Shown here piece by piece: positions 6,885-16,077 of a DNA stretch of 34,207 bases. Position 1 is the first letter of the stretch. Every line of letters starts with the position of its first letter. The position numbers and the translations under genes are program-made. The notes under the pieces are model-generated. The model was not told the DNA's origin. It saw only the letters and a program-made list of their open reading frames with translations, and did no database searches. Origin of the DNA: Chloroflexota bacterium (GTDB lineage: Bacteria > Chloroflexota > Anaerolineae > Aggregatilineales > Aggregatilineaceae); contig JAAYCM010000154.1 of assembly GCA_012729765.1 (NCBI GenBank), positions 1 to 34,207 on the forward strand. The letters run 5' to 3'.

Positions 6885-8801
6885 ATGGTTCCACAGCCTG
6901 CCCTCTCAACTCAAGCCGCGCGCCTCGATCTCGGCGCCTGGATCAGCCGCATCCTGTGGGCGCTGGCGCTGCTGCTGCTCGCGGCACACCTGATCGTCTA
7001 CGTCGTCTATGCCATCGGCCTGATGCGTTTCCCCTTCGACTATGACCAGGGCGAGGGCTTCGAGCTGGTCGATACGATCCTGTTCAGCCAGGGCGAATGG
7101 CCCTACCGCGACAACGAGGTCTACCCCTTCTACGCCAGCAACTACCCGCCCCTGTTCCACGTGATCCTGGTGCCGTTCGTGTGGGTCTTCGGCCCGGCCT
7201 ACTGGTACGGGCGGCTGGCGGGCTTTCTCGGTACGCTGATCACGGCGACGGCCATCGGCTGGGCGGTCCAGCGCGAGGGCCGTCACCGCGCCGTCCCGAT
7301 CCTGGCCGGGCTGGCCTTCCTGGCCTCGAATTACGTCTACCACGTCGGGCCGCTCTTCCGGCAGCATATGACGATGGTCATGTTCGAGACGCTAAGTGTG
7401 GTCGTGCTGGCGCACGTCACCACGATCACTGACACGCGCCGCCGTCGCCGGACGATGATCATCGGATTGGCGCTGCTGCTGGCGGCTGGCTACACGAAGC
7501 AGCTTGCGGTCGCAACCGTGATCGCGGTGTTCCTGTTTCTGTTCGTGCGCAATCCGCGCCGCAGCGTAATCTGGGGCGTGGGATTCGCGGCGGTGGCGGG
7601 CGGGCTGTTCCTGTGGATCAACTGGGCGACCGGGGGCGAATGGTGGGCCAACATCATCGCCGCCAACGTCAACACCTATTTTCCGAGCCAGTTCGTCGGG
7701 CTGTTCAGGCAGTGGGTCAGCCTGCACCACGTCCTGATCGCGCTCAGTGCCCTGTTTGTCGCCTACGAGTTGTACTTCGCACGCCTGTCGCTGTACAGCA
7801 TATGGTGGGTGGCAGCGGTTGCCAATACGGCGCTGTCCGGCAAATGGGGCGCGGGCGACAGCTATTTCGCAACCGCGATTGCCGCGTCGTGCATCCTCTC
7901 CGGCATCTTCCTGGCGCGGACTCTGCGCGGCGCGTGGACCTTCACCCCCAACCCGATCACACGCCGGTTCGCGGCGGTGCAGCGCTGGGGCGCGGCGCAC
8001 ACCCCGCAGATCGTCGCCGGGGCCGGGGTGCTCGTTCCCGCGATCTATCTGGTCTACGGCCTGAGCGTGATCCACCTGCCGACCGAGGGCGCGATCTTCG
8101 GCCCACTGGCCGACCGGCTCGGCCTGGAGTCGAGCTATGGCGAACGCTATGCCTTCTACGACGCGGCGGGCTGGGTGGAAGGCTACGCCACTATCGGGCA
8201 CATCCCGACGCAGCAGGACATCGACGCCGGGTGGGAGATCGTGGACCGGCTGCGCGCCGATCCCCGCCCCGCCATGAGCGAGGAAGCAGCCTTCAGCCTG
8301 CACGCTGACAAGGATGTCGTCACCAACCCGACCCAGCTTAAGAACCTGTACGAGAACGACCTGTTCGACCCGGCCAACCTGATCGCCGCGATCCGGGCGC
8401 ACGACTTCAGCGTGATCGTGTTCCGCGCCCAGTTCTACCCGCCGCCCGTGCTGGACGCCGTGTATGAAGCCTACTATCCCGACGAAGTGATCGAGATGAA
8501 CGGCTTCAACTACGAAATCTGGCAGCCGGGGCCGGATCGCGCCGTGCGCGACGCCGCCGCCGCGTGGCTGGCCGATCCCGCTGCTGGCGAAGCGCTGACG
8601 CATACACTCGATCTGCCCGGCGAGCAGGCGCAGCGCTGGCTGGCACACCTGCTGGCGCGGCACGGCTGGGAGCGGGTCGGGCCGCTGAATCAGCCCGGCT
8701 GTACGGCAGACGCCTACCAACAGGCGCAGATCACGATCCGCGCCGCGCTGTGCCCATCCGACCCTGGCACCGCTCTGACGCTGGCCCAAGATGCAGGCTA
8801 A
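6885..8801 (+). CDS. GT-C fold glycosyltransferase, family 39-like (PMT/ArnT type)
   Basis: This is a 638-residue polytopic membrane protein. After a first transmembrane helix (about 22-45) comes the extracytoplasmic loop with FDYDQGEGFE, the acidic motif that in GT-C enzymes holds the catalytic Asp/Glu. It is followed by the YASNYPPLFHVI segment and many hydrophobic helices to about residue 400, then a C-terminal soluble domain. GT-C enzymes transfer sugars from polyprenyl-phosphate carriers to lipids, proteins or glycans on the outer face of the membrane. Acceptor and sugar cannot be read here. GAGGT lies 4 bases before the ATG. The last 11 bases overlap the next gene, a second GT-C enzyme, implying translational coupling. 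Confidence 0.8.
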   Translation: MVPQPALSTQAARLDLGAWISRILWALALLLLAAHLIVYVVYAIGLMRFPFDYDQGEGFELVDTILFSQGEWPYRDNEVYPFYASNYPPLFHVILVPFVWVFGPAYWYGRLAGFLGTLITATAIGWAVQREGRHRAVPILAGLAFLASNYVYHVGPLFRQHMTMVMFETLSVVVLAHVTTITDTRRRRRTMIIGLALLLAAGYTKQLAVATVIAVFLFLFVRNPRRSVIWGVGFAAVAGGLFLWINWATGGEWWANIIAANVNTYFPSQFVGLFRQWVSLHHVLIALSALFVAYELYFARLSLYSIWWVAAVANTALSGKWGAGDSYFATAIAASCILSGIFLARTLRGAWTFTPNPITRRFAAVQRWGAAHTPQIVAGAGVLVPAIYLVYGLSVIHLPTEGAIFGPLADRLGLESSYGERYAFYDAAGWVEGYATIGHIPTQQDIDAGWEIVDRLRADPRPAMSEEAAFSLHADKDVVTNPTQLKNLYENDLFDPANLIAAIRAHDFSVIVFRAQFYPPPVLDAVYEAYYPDEVIEMNGFNYEIWQPGPDRAVRDAAAAWLADPAAGEALTHTLDLPGEQAQRWLAHLLARHGWERVGPLNQPGCTADAYQQAQITIRAALCPSDPGTALTLAQDAG

Positions 8802-10740
8802 GACGCCCCACCCAACTGACACGCGCCGGGCGCTGGTCATCTCGGCCCTGCTGCTGCTCCTGGCGGCGGCGTGGCTGGTCGCGCAGTGGCCGCAGCGCAG
8901 CCTGTGGTATGACGAAACGGTCAACGCCTATTTTGCCGAGGCCAGTTGGGGCGCGATCTGGGAGTGGTGCACCGAAATCGATAACCAGGTGCCACTGCAT
9001 TTCGTCCTGCTCAAACTGTGGGGCGGCGTCGCGGGCACGAGCGAATTTACCCTGCGCGCGTTTTCCGCCGGGACGGGACTGCTGGCGCTGGCCGGATTGA
9101 TCGCGCTGGGATGCCGCGCCGGGCGGAGCCGGATCGCGGGCTGGCTGGCGGCGCTGGCCCTGGCCGTGACCCAGGCATTCCTCTACGCGGCGTTCGAGGT
9201 GCGCGCCTATGGGCTGGCACTGGCCTTGTTCGCGTGGTCGAGTGTGGCGCTGTGGGAGTTATGGACGCGCTACGGCAGCACACCCCACCCGTTTGACCGG
9301 CACTACGCGCGGCGGCTGGGATTCTACCTGCTGCTGGCCGTCGCCCTGGTCTATACCCACTATACCGGTTGGCTGGCACTGGCCGCACAGGGTGTCTATC
9401 TCGGCGCGCAAACGCTGCGGCATCCCTCGCGGCGGCGCGTGCTCGTGCTGGCGTACCTCGGCGCGGGGATCGCCCTCGGCTACCTGCCCTGGGTGATCGC
9501 GCTGGCCGGGCGTGATGTACGCGCCGGGACCGCCTACGCCGGGCAGATCGCGCCGGAACAGGCGCTGCAAGCCTACGTCGAGTTTTACGCCTACGGCCAA
9601 CACATCCTGCCGCCAGATAGTTCGCCGGTTTATCTGATCGGCGGCGGGCTGGTCGTCGCGGCGGCGCTGATCCTGGCCGTGATCGGCGTTCGCCGCCGCC
9701 CCACAACCGCGCCAGGACTGTTCTACGCCCTGCTGGCCGCGATCCTGCCACTGGCCGGGCTGGTGCTGATGGTCTACGCGGTGCAGGCCAAGCTCTCCGG
9801 ACGGCACGGCTGGCCGGTATGGCTGGGCGTCTCGCTGCTGATCGGTCTGGGGCTGGCCGCGCTGGCCCGCCTGAAATTCGTTCGCTGGCCGGTCTGGATC
9901 GCGGCGCTGGTGATCCTGTGGCTCCCGGCGCGCGCCCCGCTCCAACCGATCTACGACAGCCAGCTTCGTGAGGCGTTCGACTATATCGAAGTGCGCGCCG
10001 AGGCGGGTGATGTGCTGGTGCTGCGCGACGGCACGCTCTTCACCGCCGCCGGATACTACGACGCCGCCGTGCCCTGGGCCGGTCTGCCGCCCGACAAGCT
10101 GACCGATGTCAACCGCTTCCTGTTCTTCCACGAGGCGCTGGACGGGATCGCGGCCCTGGTCGAGGATCACAACGCGCGGCGGGTGTGGGTCGTCGCGTGG
10201 CAGGGGCACATCATGGATCCGCAGGATTTGGTCGCGGGAGTGCTGGAATACATCGGGGAAGCACAGCCGATCGAGCGCGCCTTCGGGGATGTGTTCGTGT
10301 CGCTCTACACCCTGCACGACCGGCCCCAGGCCCTCTACGAGCGCGTCACGGCGCTGGAGCCGGTCGCCCAGGCTCCGCCCGACGGCCCGGCCTATTACGG
10401 CGGCTACGCGCTTGAGGACGACCCGATCACGCCTGGCAGCCTGCTGCACGTCCAGACGTGGTGGAAACGCGGCGAAACGGTGCTGCCCGACGTGCGTGTC
10501 AGCGTGCGGCTCTATGGGGCCGACGGCGCGCTCTACAGCCAGATCGATCAGCCCCCGGCAGCGTGGTCCTTCGGGCAGGAGCACTGGCCGCCCGGCATCC
10601 CGATCCTGAGCCGGTTCGCGCTGTGGGTCCCGCCCGAAACGCCGCCCGGTCCCGCCGGGGTGCGTGTGATCCTCTACGACATGCAGGGTGCGTTCGACCC
10701 GATCACCGCGCCGCTGACCACCGTCGAGATCGGCCCCTGA
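8791..10740 (+). CDS. GT-C fold glycosyltransferase, family 39-like, with extra C-terminal beta domain
   Basis: This 649-residue membrane protein begins with a signal-anchor helix (about 14-32) followed by the family's SLWYDETVNAYFAE motif (Asp41, Glu42, the expected catalytic acid pair) and an NQVPLHFVLLKLW segment matching the PPL region of PMT/ArnT-like enzymes. About ten further hydrophobic segments run to residue 390. Residues from about 400 form a soluble region with AFDYIEVRAEAGDVLVLRDG. The last 120 residues look like a beta-sandwich (HVQTWWKRGE, RVSVRLYGADG), as in carbohydrate-binding accessory domains. It overlaps the preceding paralogous enzyme by 11 bases and ends 5 bases before a terminator. 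It should act on the outer membrane face with a polyprenyl-linked sugar donor; the acceptor is unknown. Confidence 0.8.
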   Translation: MQAKTPHPTDTRRALVISALLLLLAAAWLVAQWPQRSLWYDETVNAYFAEASWGAIWEWCTEIDNQVPLHFVLLKLWGGVAGTSEFTLRAFSAGTGLLALAGLIALGCRAGRSRIAGWLAALALAVTQAFLYAAFEVRAYGLALALFAWSSVALWELWTRYGSTPHPFDRHYARRLGFYLLLAVALVYTHYTGWLALAAQGVYLGAQTLRHPSRRRVLVLAYLGAGIALGYLPWVIALAGRDVRAGTAYAGQIAPEQALQAYVEFYAYGQHILPPDSSPVYLIGGGLVVAAALILAVIGVRRRPTTAPGLFYALLAAILPLAGLVLMVYAVQAKLSGRHGWPVWLGVSLLIGLGLAALARLKFVRWPVWIAALVILWLPARAPLQPIYDSQLREAFDYIEVRAEAGDVLVLRDGTLFTAAGYYDAAVPWAGLPPDKLTDVNRFLFFHEALDGIAALVEDHNARRVWVVAWQGHIMDPQDLVAGVLEYIGEAQPIERAFGDVFVSLYTLHDRPQALYERVTALEPVAQAPPDGPAYYGGYALEDDPITPGSLLHVQTWWKRGETVLPDVRVSVRLYGADGALYSQIDQPPAAWSFGQEHWPPGIPILSRFALWVPPETPPGPAGVRVILYDMQGAFDPITAPLTTVEIGP

Positions 10741-10745
10741 AACAA

Positions 10746-10776
10746 ACAGGGGCAGGATTATGCACCCTGCCCCTGT
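10746..10776. terminator. Bidirectional hairpin terminator
   Basis: A perfect 11-bp stem (ACAGGGGCAGG at 10746-10756, complement at 10766-10776, 9-base loop) sits between the convergent GT-C and DUF3068 genes. On the minus strand it is followed by TTGTTT. On the plus strand the T-run is missing, so the minus direction is the better candidate. Confidence 0.7.
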
Positions 10777-10801
10777 CACTCAGGCTGTTGGATTTAAAAC
10801 G

Positions 10802-11848
10802 TCAGGAACGCACCGCGAACAGCAGTCCCAGCAGTGCCAGCACTGCTCCGACCACAATCGCGGCGATGGGCAGATAGGTGCCGTAGAGATTGAGCCGGTC
10901 GATGTTCTCCTGCGCGTCGTCCTTCGCGTCCTGGACCGATTCATCGGTGGCGGTGTAGGTCAGCTCGAAGACCGGCACGCGCAGATTGGCCTGCTGATCT
11001 TCGGGCAGGGCCGCCAGCGGCGAGCCTTCCGTAACTTCTGGGGCCAGACCAACCTTGCGCAGCTCGTGCTTGGTCGTGTCGATCAGCACGCCGGTCTGCG
11101 GCTCGACCCAATACTCAGCCTCGTACTCGTAGTAGTATTGCAGCGGGACGGTATCGCCTTCGAGCCGTTCCAGCAGCGACGGCAGCATTTGCGCCACCAT
11201 CGGGCTGAGATCGGCCTGCTCGATCAGGCCCATCAACTGATCTGCGGGCAGCGCGGGCGGCAGCCCCATCTGCTCGACCGCTTCCGGCGCGATCGGCTGC
11301 GGGCCGCTGCTGGCCGTATACTTGTAGGTGTCCATCTCGCTGCGCGCGTGCTCTTCCTCGCCCTCGTAAACCAGCGTCACCGTCGCGCGGTAGTCGTCGC
11401 TCCAGCCGGGGTAATCCTCGGCCTCGCTGTCAATCGGCCAGCCGATCACCAGCCCCTCGCGCGGCCAGAAGCCGTCCCGCGTGGCCCATTCTTCGGGATA
11501 CTCGTCGGTGACCAGCATCGTCTTGCGGTCGATGGCATACTGCTTGAACACCTGTTGGAGCGGCTGCCCGCCCGTTTCCAGCAGCTGCGCCTCGCTCACC
11601 AGCGCGACCTCACCGTCGGTTTCTTCCGTGCGAACATGACGCTGAATATCGACTTCGAGATCGCGCAGGAACTCGAAATTCTGCGGGTTGAGCAGCACCG
11701 GCATTGTGCCGCTGTAGGTGCGGATTGTGTCCACATCTTCCGGCCACTGCTTCATGCCGGGCACGATGACGAGCATCACCACCAGCCCGCCAACCACCAG
11801 CACCAGCCCTAAAATAAGTAAGATGGCACCAAGCCCCTTGCGACTCAT
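10802..11848 (-). CDS. DUF3068 (PorA-like) protein, two membrane anchors with large extracytoplasmic domain
   Basis: This 348-residue protein has one transmembrane helix at each end (about 7-29 and 324-345) and a roughly 290-residue hydrophilic domain between them, so the domain is predicted to lie outside the membrane. The layout and segments such as KQYAIDRKTMLV, REGLVIGWPIDSEAEDY and YYYEYEAEYWVEPQTGVLIDT match what I know of DUF3068, a family often annotated as PorA-like in Actinobacteria; its role here is unknown. AGGAGG lies 9 bases before the ATG, a strong site. It is a single gene between a terminator and the GT2 gene. I am fairly confident of the topology, less of the family name. 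Confidence 0.65.
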   Translation of the reverse strand: MSRKGLGAILLILGLVLVVGGLVVMLVIVPGMKQWPEDVDTIRTYSGTMPVLLNPQNFEFLRDLEVDIQRHVRTEETDGEVALVSEAQLLETGGQPLQQVFKQYAIDRKTMLVTDEYPEEWATRDGFWPREGLVIGWPIDSEAEDYPGWSDDYRATVTLVYEGEEEHARSEMDTYKYTASSGPQPIAPEAVEQMGLPPALPADQLMGLIEQADLSPMVAQMLPSLLERLEGDTVPLQYYYEYEAEYWVEPQTGVLIDTTKHELRKVGLAPEVTEGSPLAALPEDQQANLRVPVFELTYTATDESVQDAKDDAQENIDRLNLYGTYLPIAAIVVGAVLALLGLLFAVRS

Positions 11849-11980
11849 GTAAAGCTGCCTCCTGGTTAAAGTGAAAACAAAAGTTTCTCCAACTGCTAGG
11901 GAGTAGGCTTACTATACCCTTGACCCGCCAAAAAGAGTAGGCGCCAGTTTACCGTCCAGCGGCATGCTGCTTGGGCACAC

Positions 11981-13471
11981 TCAGCGCGACCACCAGGTCT
12001 GCCACAGGCTCCACAGCGCGAGCAGCCCAAACGACAGCACATATACCACCATGTAGATGATCATCGCCGGGAAGTGCACAACCGCGATGCCCAGCCCCAC
12101 CACCGCATACGCACCGAGCAGCAGCTCGCCAATCGTCGTCCAGTCGGGGCGCAGGGCATAGCGGCGGCCCGCCAGCCGGTCGGTGGGCCGGACCACGCGG
12201 AATTTGGGCGTGCGCTTGAACACATTCCCACCCCACCCGGTCAGCGCTTCGAACACGGCGCGCGAGTTGCTCAGCATCATCCCGGTCCCGATCAGGATCA
12301 GCATCGGGAAGTACAGCAGGCGGCGCGGCCAGTCGCGGTAGAGCGCGATCTGCCCCAGCGCCATGAAGATCGGCGGGGCCAGCCCGGCGATCCCCAAGGG
12401 GCCGAGCGGCAGCCGTGTCAGCATATCCGTCCCCAGGATCGGCGGTGTCAGCACGAACAGCAGCAGCACGAAGGGCTGGATCGCGTACTGGCCCAGGTGC
12501 AGCAATCCCATCCCTTTTTGCAGCGGGTTGAGGTTCGAGCGCAGCAGCGGCCCGGCGTATTTCTTGAGGCACTGCGTCGAGCCTTTGGCCCAACGCGCCT
12601 GCTGGACCTTGTAGGCGGTAAGCTGTGGCGGAACCTCGCCCGGCACGGCAACATCGACCACATAGCGGAAGCGCCAGCCCTTCAGGAACGCGCGATAGCT
12701 CAGATCGAGGTCCTCGGTCAGCGTGTCCGCCGACCAGCCACCCGCATCCTCGATGGTCTGCCGCCGCCAGATGCCGCCGGTTCCGTTCATCGACATCGGC
12801 AGGCTGCCCCGGCTGCGCGCCACCTGCTCGATGGCGAAATGCTGGTCCATCGCCAGGGCCTGGGCGCGCGTCAGCAGGTTGTAGTCCACGTTGAGATGCG
12901 CCCAGCGCGTCTGCACCAGCGCCACAGTGGGATCAGCGTTGAAGTGCGGCATCACCCGCCGCAGGAAGTCCGGGGCCGGCACGAAGTCCGCGTCGAAAAT
13001 GCCGACGCAGTCCGTCTGCGCGCGCTCCAGGCCATACGCCAGCGCCCCGGCCTTGTACCCTTCGCGGTCGGGCCGGCGGACCAGCTCGATCTTCAGCCCC
13101 TTCGCCTGCCACTCCGCAACCTTGCAGCGCAGGACCTCGGTCGTTTCGTCGGTCGAGTCGTCCAACACCTGGACGTACAGCTTATCACGCGGGTAGTCCA
13201 GCGCGCCCATCGCGTCGATCAGCCGGTCCACGACGTGCCGCTCGTTGTAGATCGGCAGTTGGAGCGTGACCGACAGCAGGTCGTCCTCGGACACTTCAGG
13301 CGCGACCGGAACCTGCTTGCGCTTCAAAAAATAGATTGCCATCAGGACAAAAAAACTGGCCGAGTAGATCGCCAGAACGGTTGCGGCCAGCATATAACCC
13401 AGGCCCAAAAGTTTCTCCACCAGGCCCAAAGGTCGCCTTCCTTCTTGTGATGCTGCCTGTGAACGCCTCAT
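11981..13471 (-). CDS. Processive family 2 glycosyltransferase (cellulose/mannan synthase-like)
   Basis: This is a 496-residue membrane glycosyltransferase. After an N-terminal helix (about 25-50) comes a GT-A domain with the full set of processive GT2 motifs: VLDDSTDE (Asp104/105), the nucleotide-sugar DAD motif (160-162), TED with the catalytic base (252-254) and QQARW (290-294), followed by three or four C-terminal membrane helices. Such enzymes polymerise a beta-linked polysaccharide from a nucleotide sugar while exporting it. No PilZ domain is visible, so it is not a classical c-di-GMP-activated BcsA. I prefer the ATG at 13471; a GTG at 13510, abutting the J-domain gene, would add 13 residues and also lacks a good ribosome site. 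It is the last gene of the cyclase/J-domain operon. Confidence 0.88.
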   Translation of the reverse strand: MRRSQAASQEGRRPLGLVEKLLGLGYMLAATVLAIYSASFFVLMAIYFLKRKQVPVAPEVSEDDLLSVTLQLPIYNERHVVDRLIDAMGALDYPRDKLYVQVLDDSTDETTEVLRCKVAEWQAKGLKIELVRRPDREGYKAGALAYGLERAQTDCVGIFDADFVPAPDFLRRVMPHFNADPTVALVQTRWAHLNVDYNLLTRAQALAMDQHFAIEQVARSRGSLPMSMNGTGGIWRRQTIEDAGGWSADTLTEDLDLSYRAFLKGWRFRYVVDVAVPGEVPPQLTAYKVQQARWAKGSTQCLKKYAGPLLRSNLNPLQKGMGLLHLGQYAIQPFVLLLFVLTPPILGTDMLTRLPLGPLGIAGLAPPIFMALGQIALYRDWPRRLLYFPMLILIGTGMMLSNSRAVFEALTGWGGNVFKRTPKFRVVRPTDRLAGRRYALRPDWTTIGELLLGAYAVVGLGIAVVHFPAMIIYMVVYVLSFGLLALWSLWQTWWSR

Positions 13472-13510
13472 GAGGCTTCGTCGCCCGGCCCCGCCTACCG
13501 GTACACGCAC

Positions 13511-14314
13511 TCATAACCGGCGCAGTTCATCCAGCCGGCGCATACAATCGCGGTATTCCTGTTCCATCTGGTCAGCCATCTCGCGCAGCAGATCGCGGCC
13601 CTGACGCGCGGCAAATGCCTGCTGAATCTTCAGCCACATCAGCTCGCCGTTGAGCAGATCGGAGCGCTGGCGCTTGAGCCATTGAATCCGCTGCTCCAAT
13701 TGATTATAGACCTGCCGGAGCTGTTGTAGCTGGAATGCCGCCAGCGGTTGGTCGAGATCGGCCCCTTCGGACTGGGCGGCCAGCGCTTGCAGCGCCTCGA
13801 CATCCTGCCGCGAGTAGGCATCATTGATTTCGGCCATCAGCCGGTTGCGCCGGGCGCGCTCCTGGGGATCGACCGCCAGATCGGGGTGATAGCGCCGCGC
13901 AAGCTGCCGGTAAAGCGTCTTGACGGCGGCGGGCGAATCGTCAACGGCGGGCCGGTGCGCCGCCGGTACATCCAATCCAGCGGCGGCACGCTGCTTGGGG
14001 ATCTCCCACATACGCCGGTACTGCTCCTCGACCGGCACATAGTCGGGCGGCGGAGTCCAGGTCTGTTCGAGCAGCTGGGCCGGCGGTGGGCCAAGCTGCG
14101 GCGGCGGACTCTGCTGCGCTTCCAGTTCCGCGATCGCCGAGCGGATGATCTCCAGGCGTGTGGCGAGCGGCTGCACCAGGCGGTTGTAGCGGTCGGTGAA
14201 GCTCTGCATCTCGCGCTGGATGTCCAGCACTTCGGCTTCCAGCCCGGCCAGCTCGCCTTCGCGCTGGTCGATCTCGGCGCGCAGCCGTTGGATTTCGCTG
14301 TCCAGATAGCCCAT
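13511..14314 (-). CDS. J-domain protein with N-terminal coiled coil
   Basis: This 267-residue cytosolic protein carries three parts. Residues 1-70 form a charged coiled coil (EIQRLRAEIDQREGEL). A proline-rich linker runs through 70-95. A J domain lies at about 125-172, with the invariant HPD tripeptide at 143-145 in ARRYHPDLAVDP and the following helix NRLMAEINDAYS. The C-terminal 90 residues are again helical. J domains stimulate the ATPase of Hsp70 (DnaK) and bring it to a client. The layout is not that of DnaJ (no Gly/Phe region, no zinc fingers), so this is a specialised J protein. It starts 7 bases after the downstream cyclase gene ends and is followed immediately by the GT2 gene, so its client is plausibly one of those proteins (inference). 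Confidence 0.85.
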   Translation of the reverse strand: MGYLDSEIQRLRAEIDQREGELAGLEAEVLDIQREMQSFTDRYNRLVQPLATRLEIIRSAIAELEAQQSPPPQLGPPPAQLLEQTWTPPPDYVPVEEQYRRMWEIPKQRAAAGLDVPAAHRPAVDDSPAAVKTLYRQLARRYHPDLAVDPQERARRNRLMAEINDAYSRQDVEALQALAAQSEGADLDQPLAAFQLQQLRQVYNQLEQRIQWLKRQRSDLLNGELMWLKIQQAFAARQGRDLLREMADQMEQEYRDCMRRLDELRRL

Positions 14315-14321
14315 CGCTGCC

Positions 14322-16070
14322 CTACGCCCGCCGCTTGACGCCGGTCACGCGGTACATCACCTGAAACTCGAACTGGCCTTTGACCTTGCGCGGCTGGAGC
14401 GGCTCGACCTCGAACAGATCGCGCACGCATTGGAGCGTATTCTCGCTGATGATGATCTCGCCGGGCAACGCGTTGTCTTGCAGCAGCTTGGCGAAATTGA
14501 TCGGCGCGCCGAGCGCGGTGAACTCCTTACGGCTGGGGCTGCCCACATTGCCCAGCATCGCCATCCCGGTATCGACGCCGATGCCGTAATGCAGCCGCAG
14601 ATCGGGGGCCAGCACCTCGTGCAGCGCGCGCACGTCGTAGGCCATCGTCAGGGCGGCCCGCACCGCGCGCTCGGCGTGATCGGTCTGCGGGTTGAGCTGC
14701 GTATTGAACAGCCCGACTACCGCGTCACCCATGTACTTGTCGATGATGCCGTCGAAAAGCTGGATCGCCTCGGTGCTCGACGTCAGGTAGCGGTTGATGA
14801 TCGTCATCACGTCTTCGGGCGGAATCTGCTCGCTGAACGACGTGAAGCCGCGCACGTCGGCAAACACGACCGAGATCTCGCGCTCGTCGCCCCCCAGCCC
14901 CAGCCCGTCGATGCTCTGGATGTTGCGCACCAGGCTGGGTGGCAGATAGGTTCGCACCACGTTCAGCGTCGCGTCGCGCTTCTTGATCTCGGTCAGGTCG
15001 TCCACCACCAGCGCCATACCATACGTCACACCCTCGGCATCCTGCAGCGGGGCCAGCTTCAGGCTGAGATTCACCGGACCGCGCCCGGCCAGCACCGGCT
15101 CCAACTCGACCACCTGCTGGCGGTTTTCCTGGTGGACCGCTTGCAGCAGCGCGTCGAAGCCCTCGAACACTGTTGGCAGCACCGACTCCAGCGGCTTGCC
15201 CACCGCCTGATCCTGCGGAATGCCCAGAATTCGCTCGGCGGCGGTGTTGAAGGTCAGGATCGCGTGATTCAGGTCGGTCGTAATCACGCCGCTGGCGATG
15301 GACGCGAACACGTTGTCCATCAACTGCTTCATCTCGGTGATCTCAAGCAGCGCCCGGCGCACGCGGTTGAACAGCCGCGCGTTCTCGATTGCGACGGCAG
15401 CCTGATTGGCGAAGCCCATCAGCAGCGCCAGCTCCTGCCCACCGAATAGATCGGGGACGCGCCGGTTGTCGGCATACACCACGCCGATGATGCGCCCCTT
15501 GACTTCGAGCGGCACGCACAGCACCGAGCGCGGCGCGTGCATCACGATGCTGTGTTGGGCGCTGTAGCGCGAGTCGAGCAGTGCATTCCGCGCGACGACC
15601 GGCTTGCCCGTCTGCGCCACCTCGTTCACGATCGTCTGGCTGACTGTGAAGCGTTCCTCATCGAGATCGGTCCGCTCCGCGCTGCGCGCCACCCGAAAAT
15701 GCATCTCGTGAGTTTCGGGATCGCGCAGCATGATATAGCCCCGCTCGGCCCCGGTCAGCCCGATGGCGGTGTCCATCACCTCGGTCAGAACCTCGTCGAG
15801 ATTGAGCGACGAGTTGATCAGCTTGATCGTCTCGGCCAGGGCGCGCAGTTGGTCCAACTCGGTCGCTTCATCGATAACGCGCCCGGAAAGTGTATCGAGA
15901 TCGTTCCGCACGTAGTACAGTTGATCCAGCAGGCCAGCGGGCAGCGCCATGCCCCGCTGCCGCAGCAGATCGTGCTGGGCGCGCAGCGACGCTTCGAGCG
16001 CCGCTACCTGCTCGCTCAAACGGCGAAGCTGATCGTGGCGATCCTGGTTCAGGTTGGCTGTATGTAGCAT
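14322..16070 (-). CDS. GAF-PAS-class III nucleotide cyclase (copy A: metal site intact, transition-state Arg missing)
   Basis: This 582-residue protein has an N-terminal coiled coil (1-80), a GAF domain (about 80-235), a PAS domain (about 245-365) and a C-terminal class III adenylate/guanylate cyclase domain (about 395-545). Both metal-binding aspartates are present: Asp405 in VVFADVRGFT and Asp449 in DKYMGDAVV. The substrate Lys (Lys445) and a Thr (518) at the base-specifying position are present, as is the transition-state Asn525 in APINFAKLL. The partner arginine four residues on is Leu529. I chose the ATG at 16070, 8 bases after the upstream paralog, because its N-terminus then matches that paralog; an in-frame start at 16115 would overlap it. 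Sensory input is via GAF/PAS; the product nucleotide is unknown. Confidence 0.88.
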   Translation of the reverse strand: MLHTANLNQDRHDQLRRLSEQVAALEASLRAQHDLLRQRGMALPAGLLDQLYYVRNDLDTLSGRVIDEATELDQLRALAETIKLINSSLNLDEVLTEVMDTAIGLTGAERGYIMLRDPETHEMHFRVARSAERTDLDEERFTVSQTIVNEVAQTGKPVVARNALLDSRYSAQHSIVMHAPRSVLCVPLEVKGRIIGVVYADNRRVPDLFGGQELALLMGFANQAAVAIENARLFNRVRRALLEITEMKQLMDNVFASIASGVITTDLNHAILTFNTAAERILGIPQDQAVGKPLESVLPTVFEGFDALLQAVHQENRQQVVELEPVLAGRGPVNLSLKLAPLQDAEGVTYGMALVVDDLTEIKKRDATLNVVRTYLPPSLVRNIQSIDGLGLGGDEREISVVFADVRGFTSFSEQIPPEDVMTIINRYLTSSTEAIQLFDGIIDKYMGDAVVGLFNTQLNPQTDHAERAVRAALTMAYDVRALHEVLAPDLRLHYGIGVDTGMAMLGNVGSPSRKEFTALGAPINFAKLLQDNALPGEIIISENTLQCVRDLFEVEPLQPRKVKGQFEFQVMYRVTGVKRRA

Positions 16071-16077
16071 AGCTCGC

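Noticed and set aside
7392..8924. Long minus-strand frame opposite the first GT-C gene
   Set aside because: Antisense shadow in high-GC DNA; arginine-rich with no motif, while the plus strand encodes a clear membrane glycosyltransferase.
12074..13450. Long plus-strand frame opposite the GT2 gene
   Set aside because: Composition (His, Gln, Arg-rich) is that of a GC-skewed shadow; the minus strand has all GT2 motifs.
13296..13514. Small minus-strand frame whose ATG overlaps the J-domain gene stop as ATGA
   Set aside because: The overlap is attractive for coupling, but the frame lies within the start of the GT2 gene in another frame, has no homology that I recognise and would compete with a conserved N-terminal helix.
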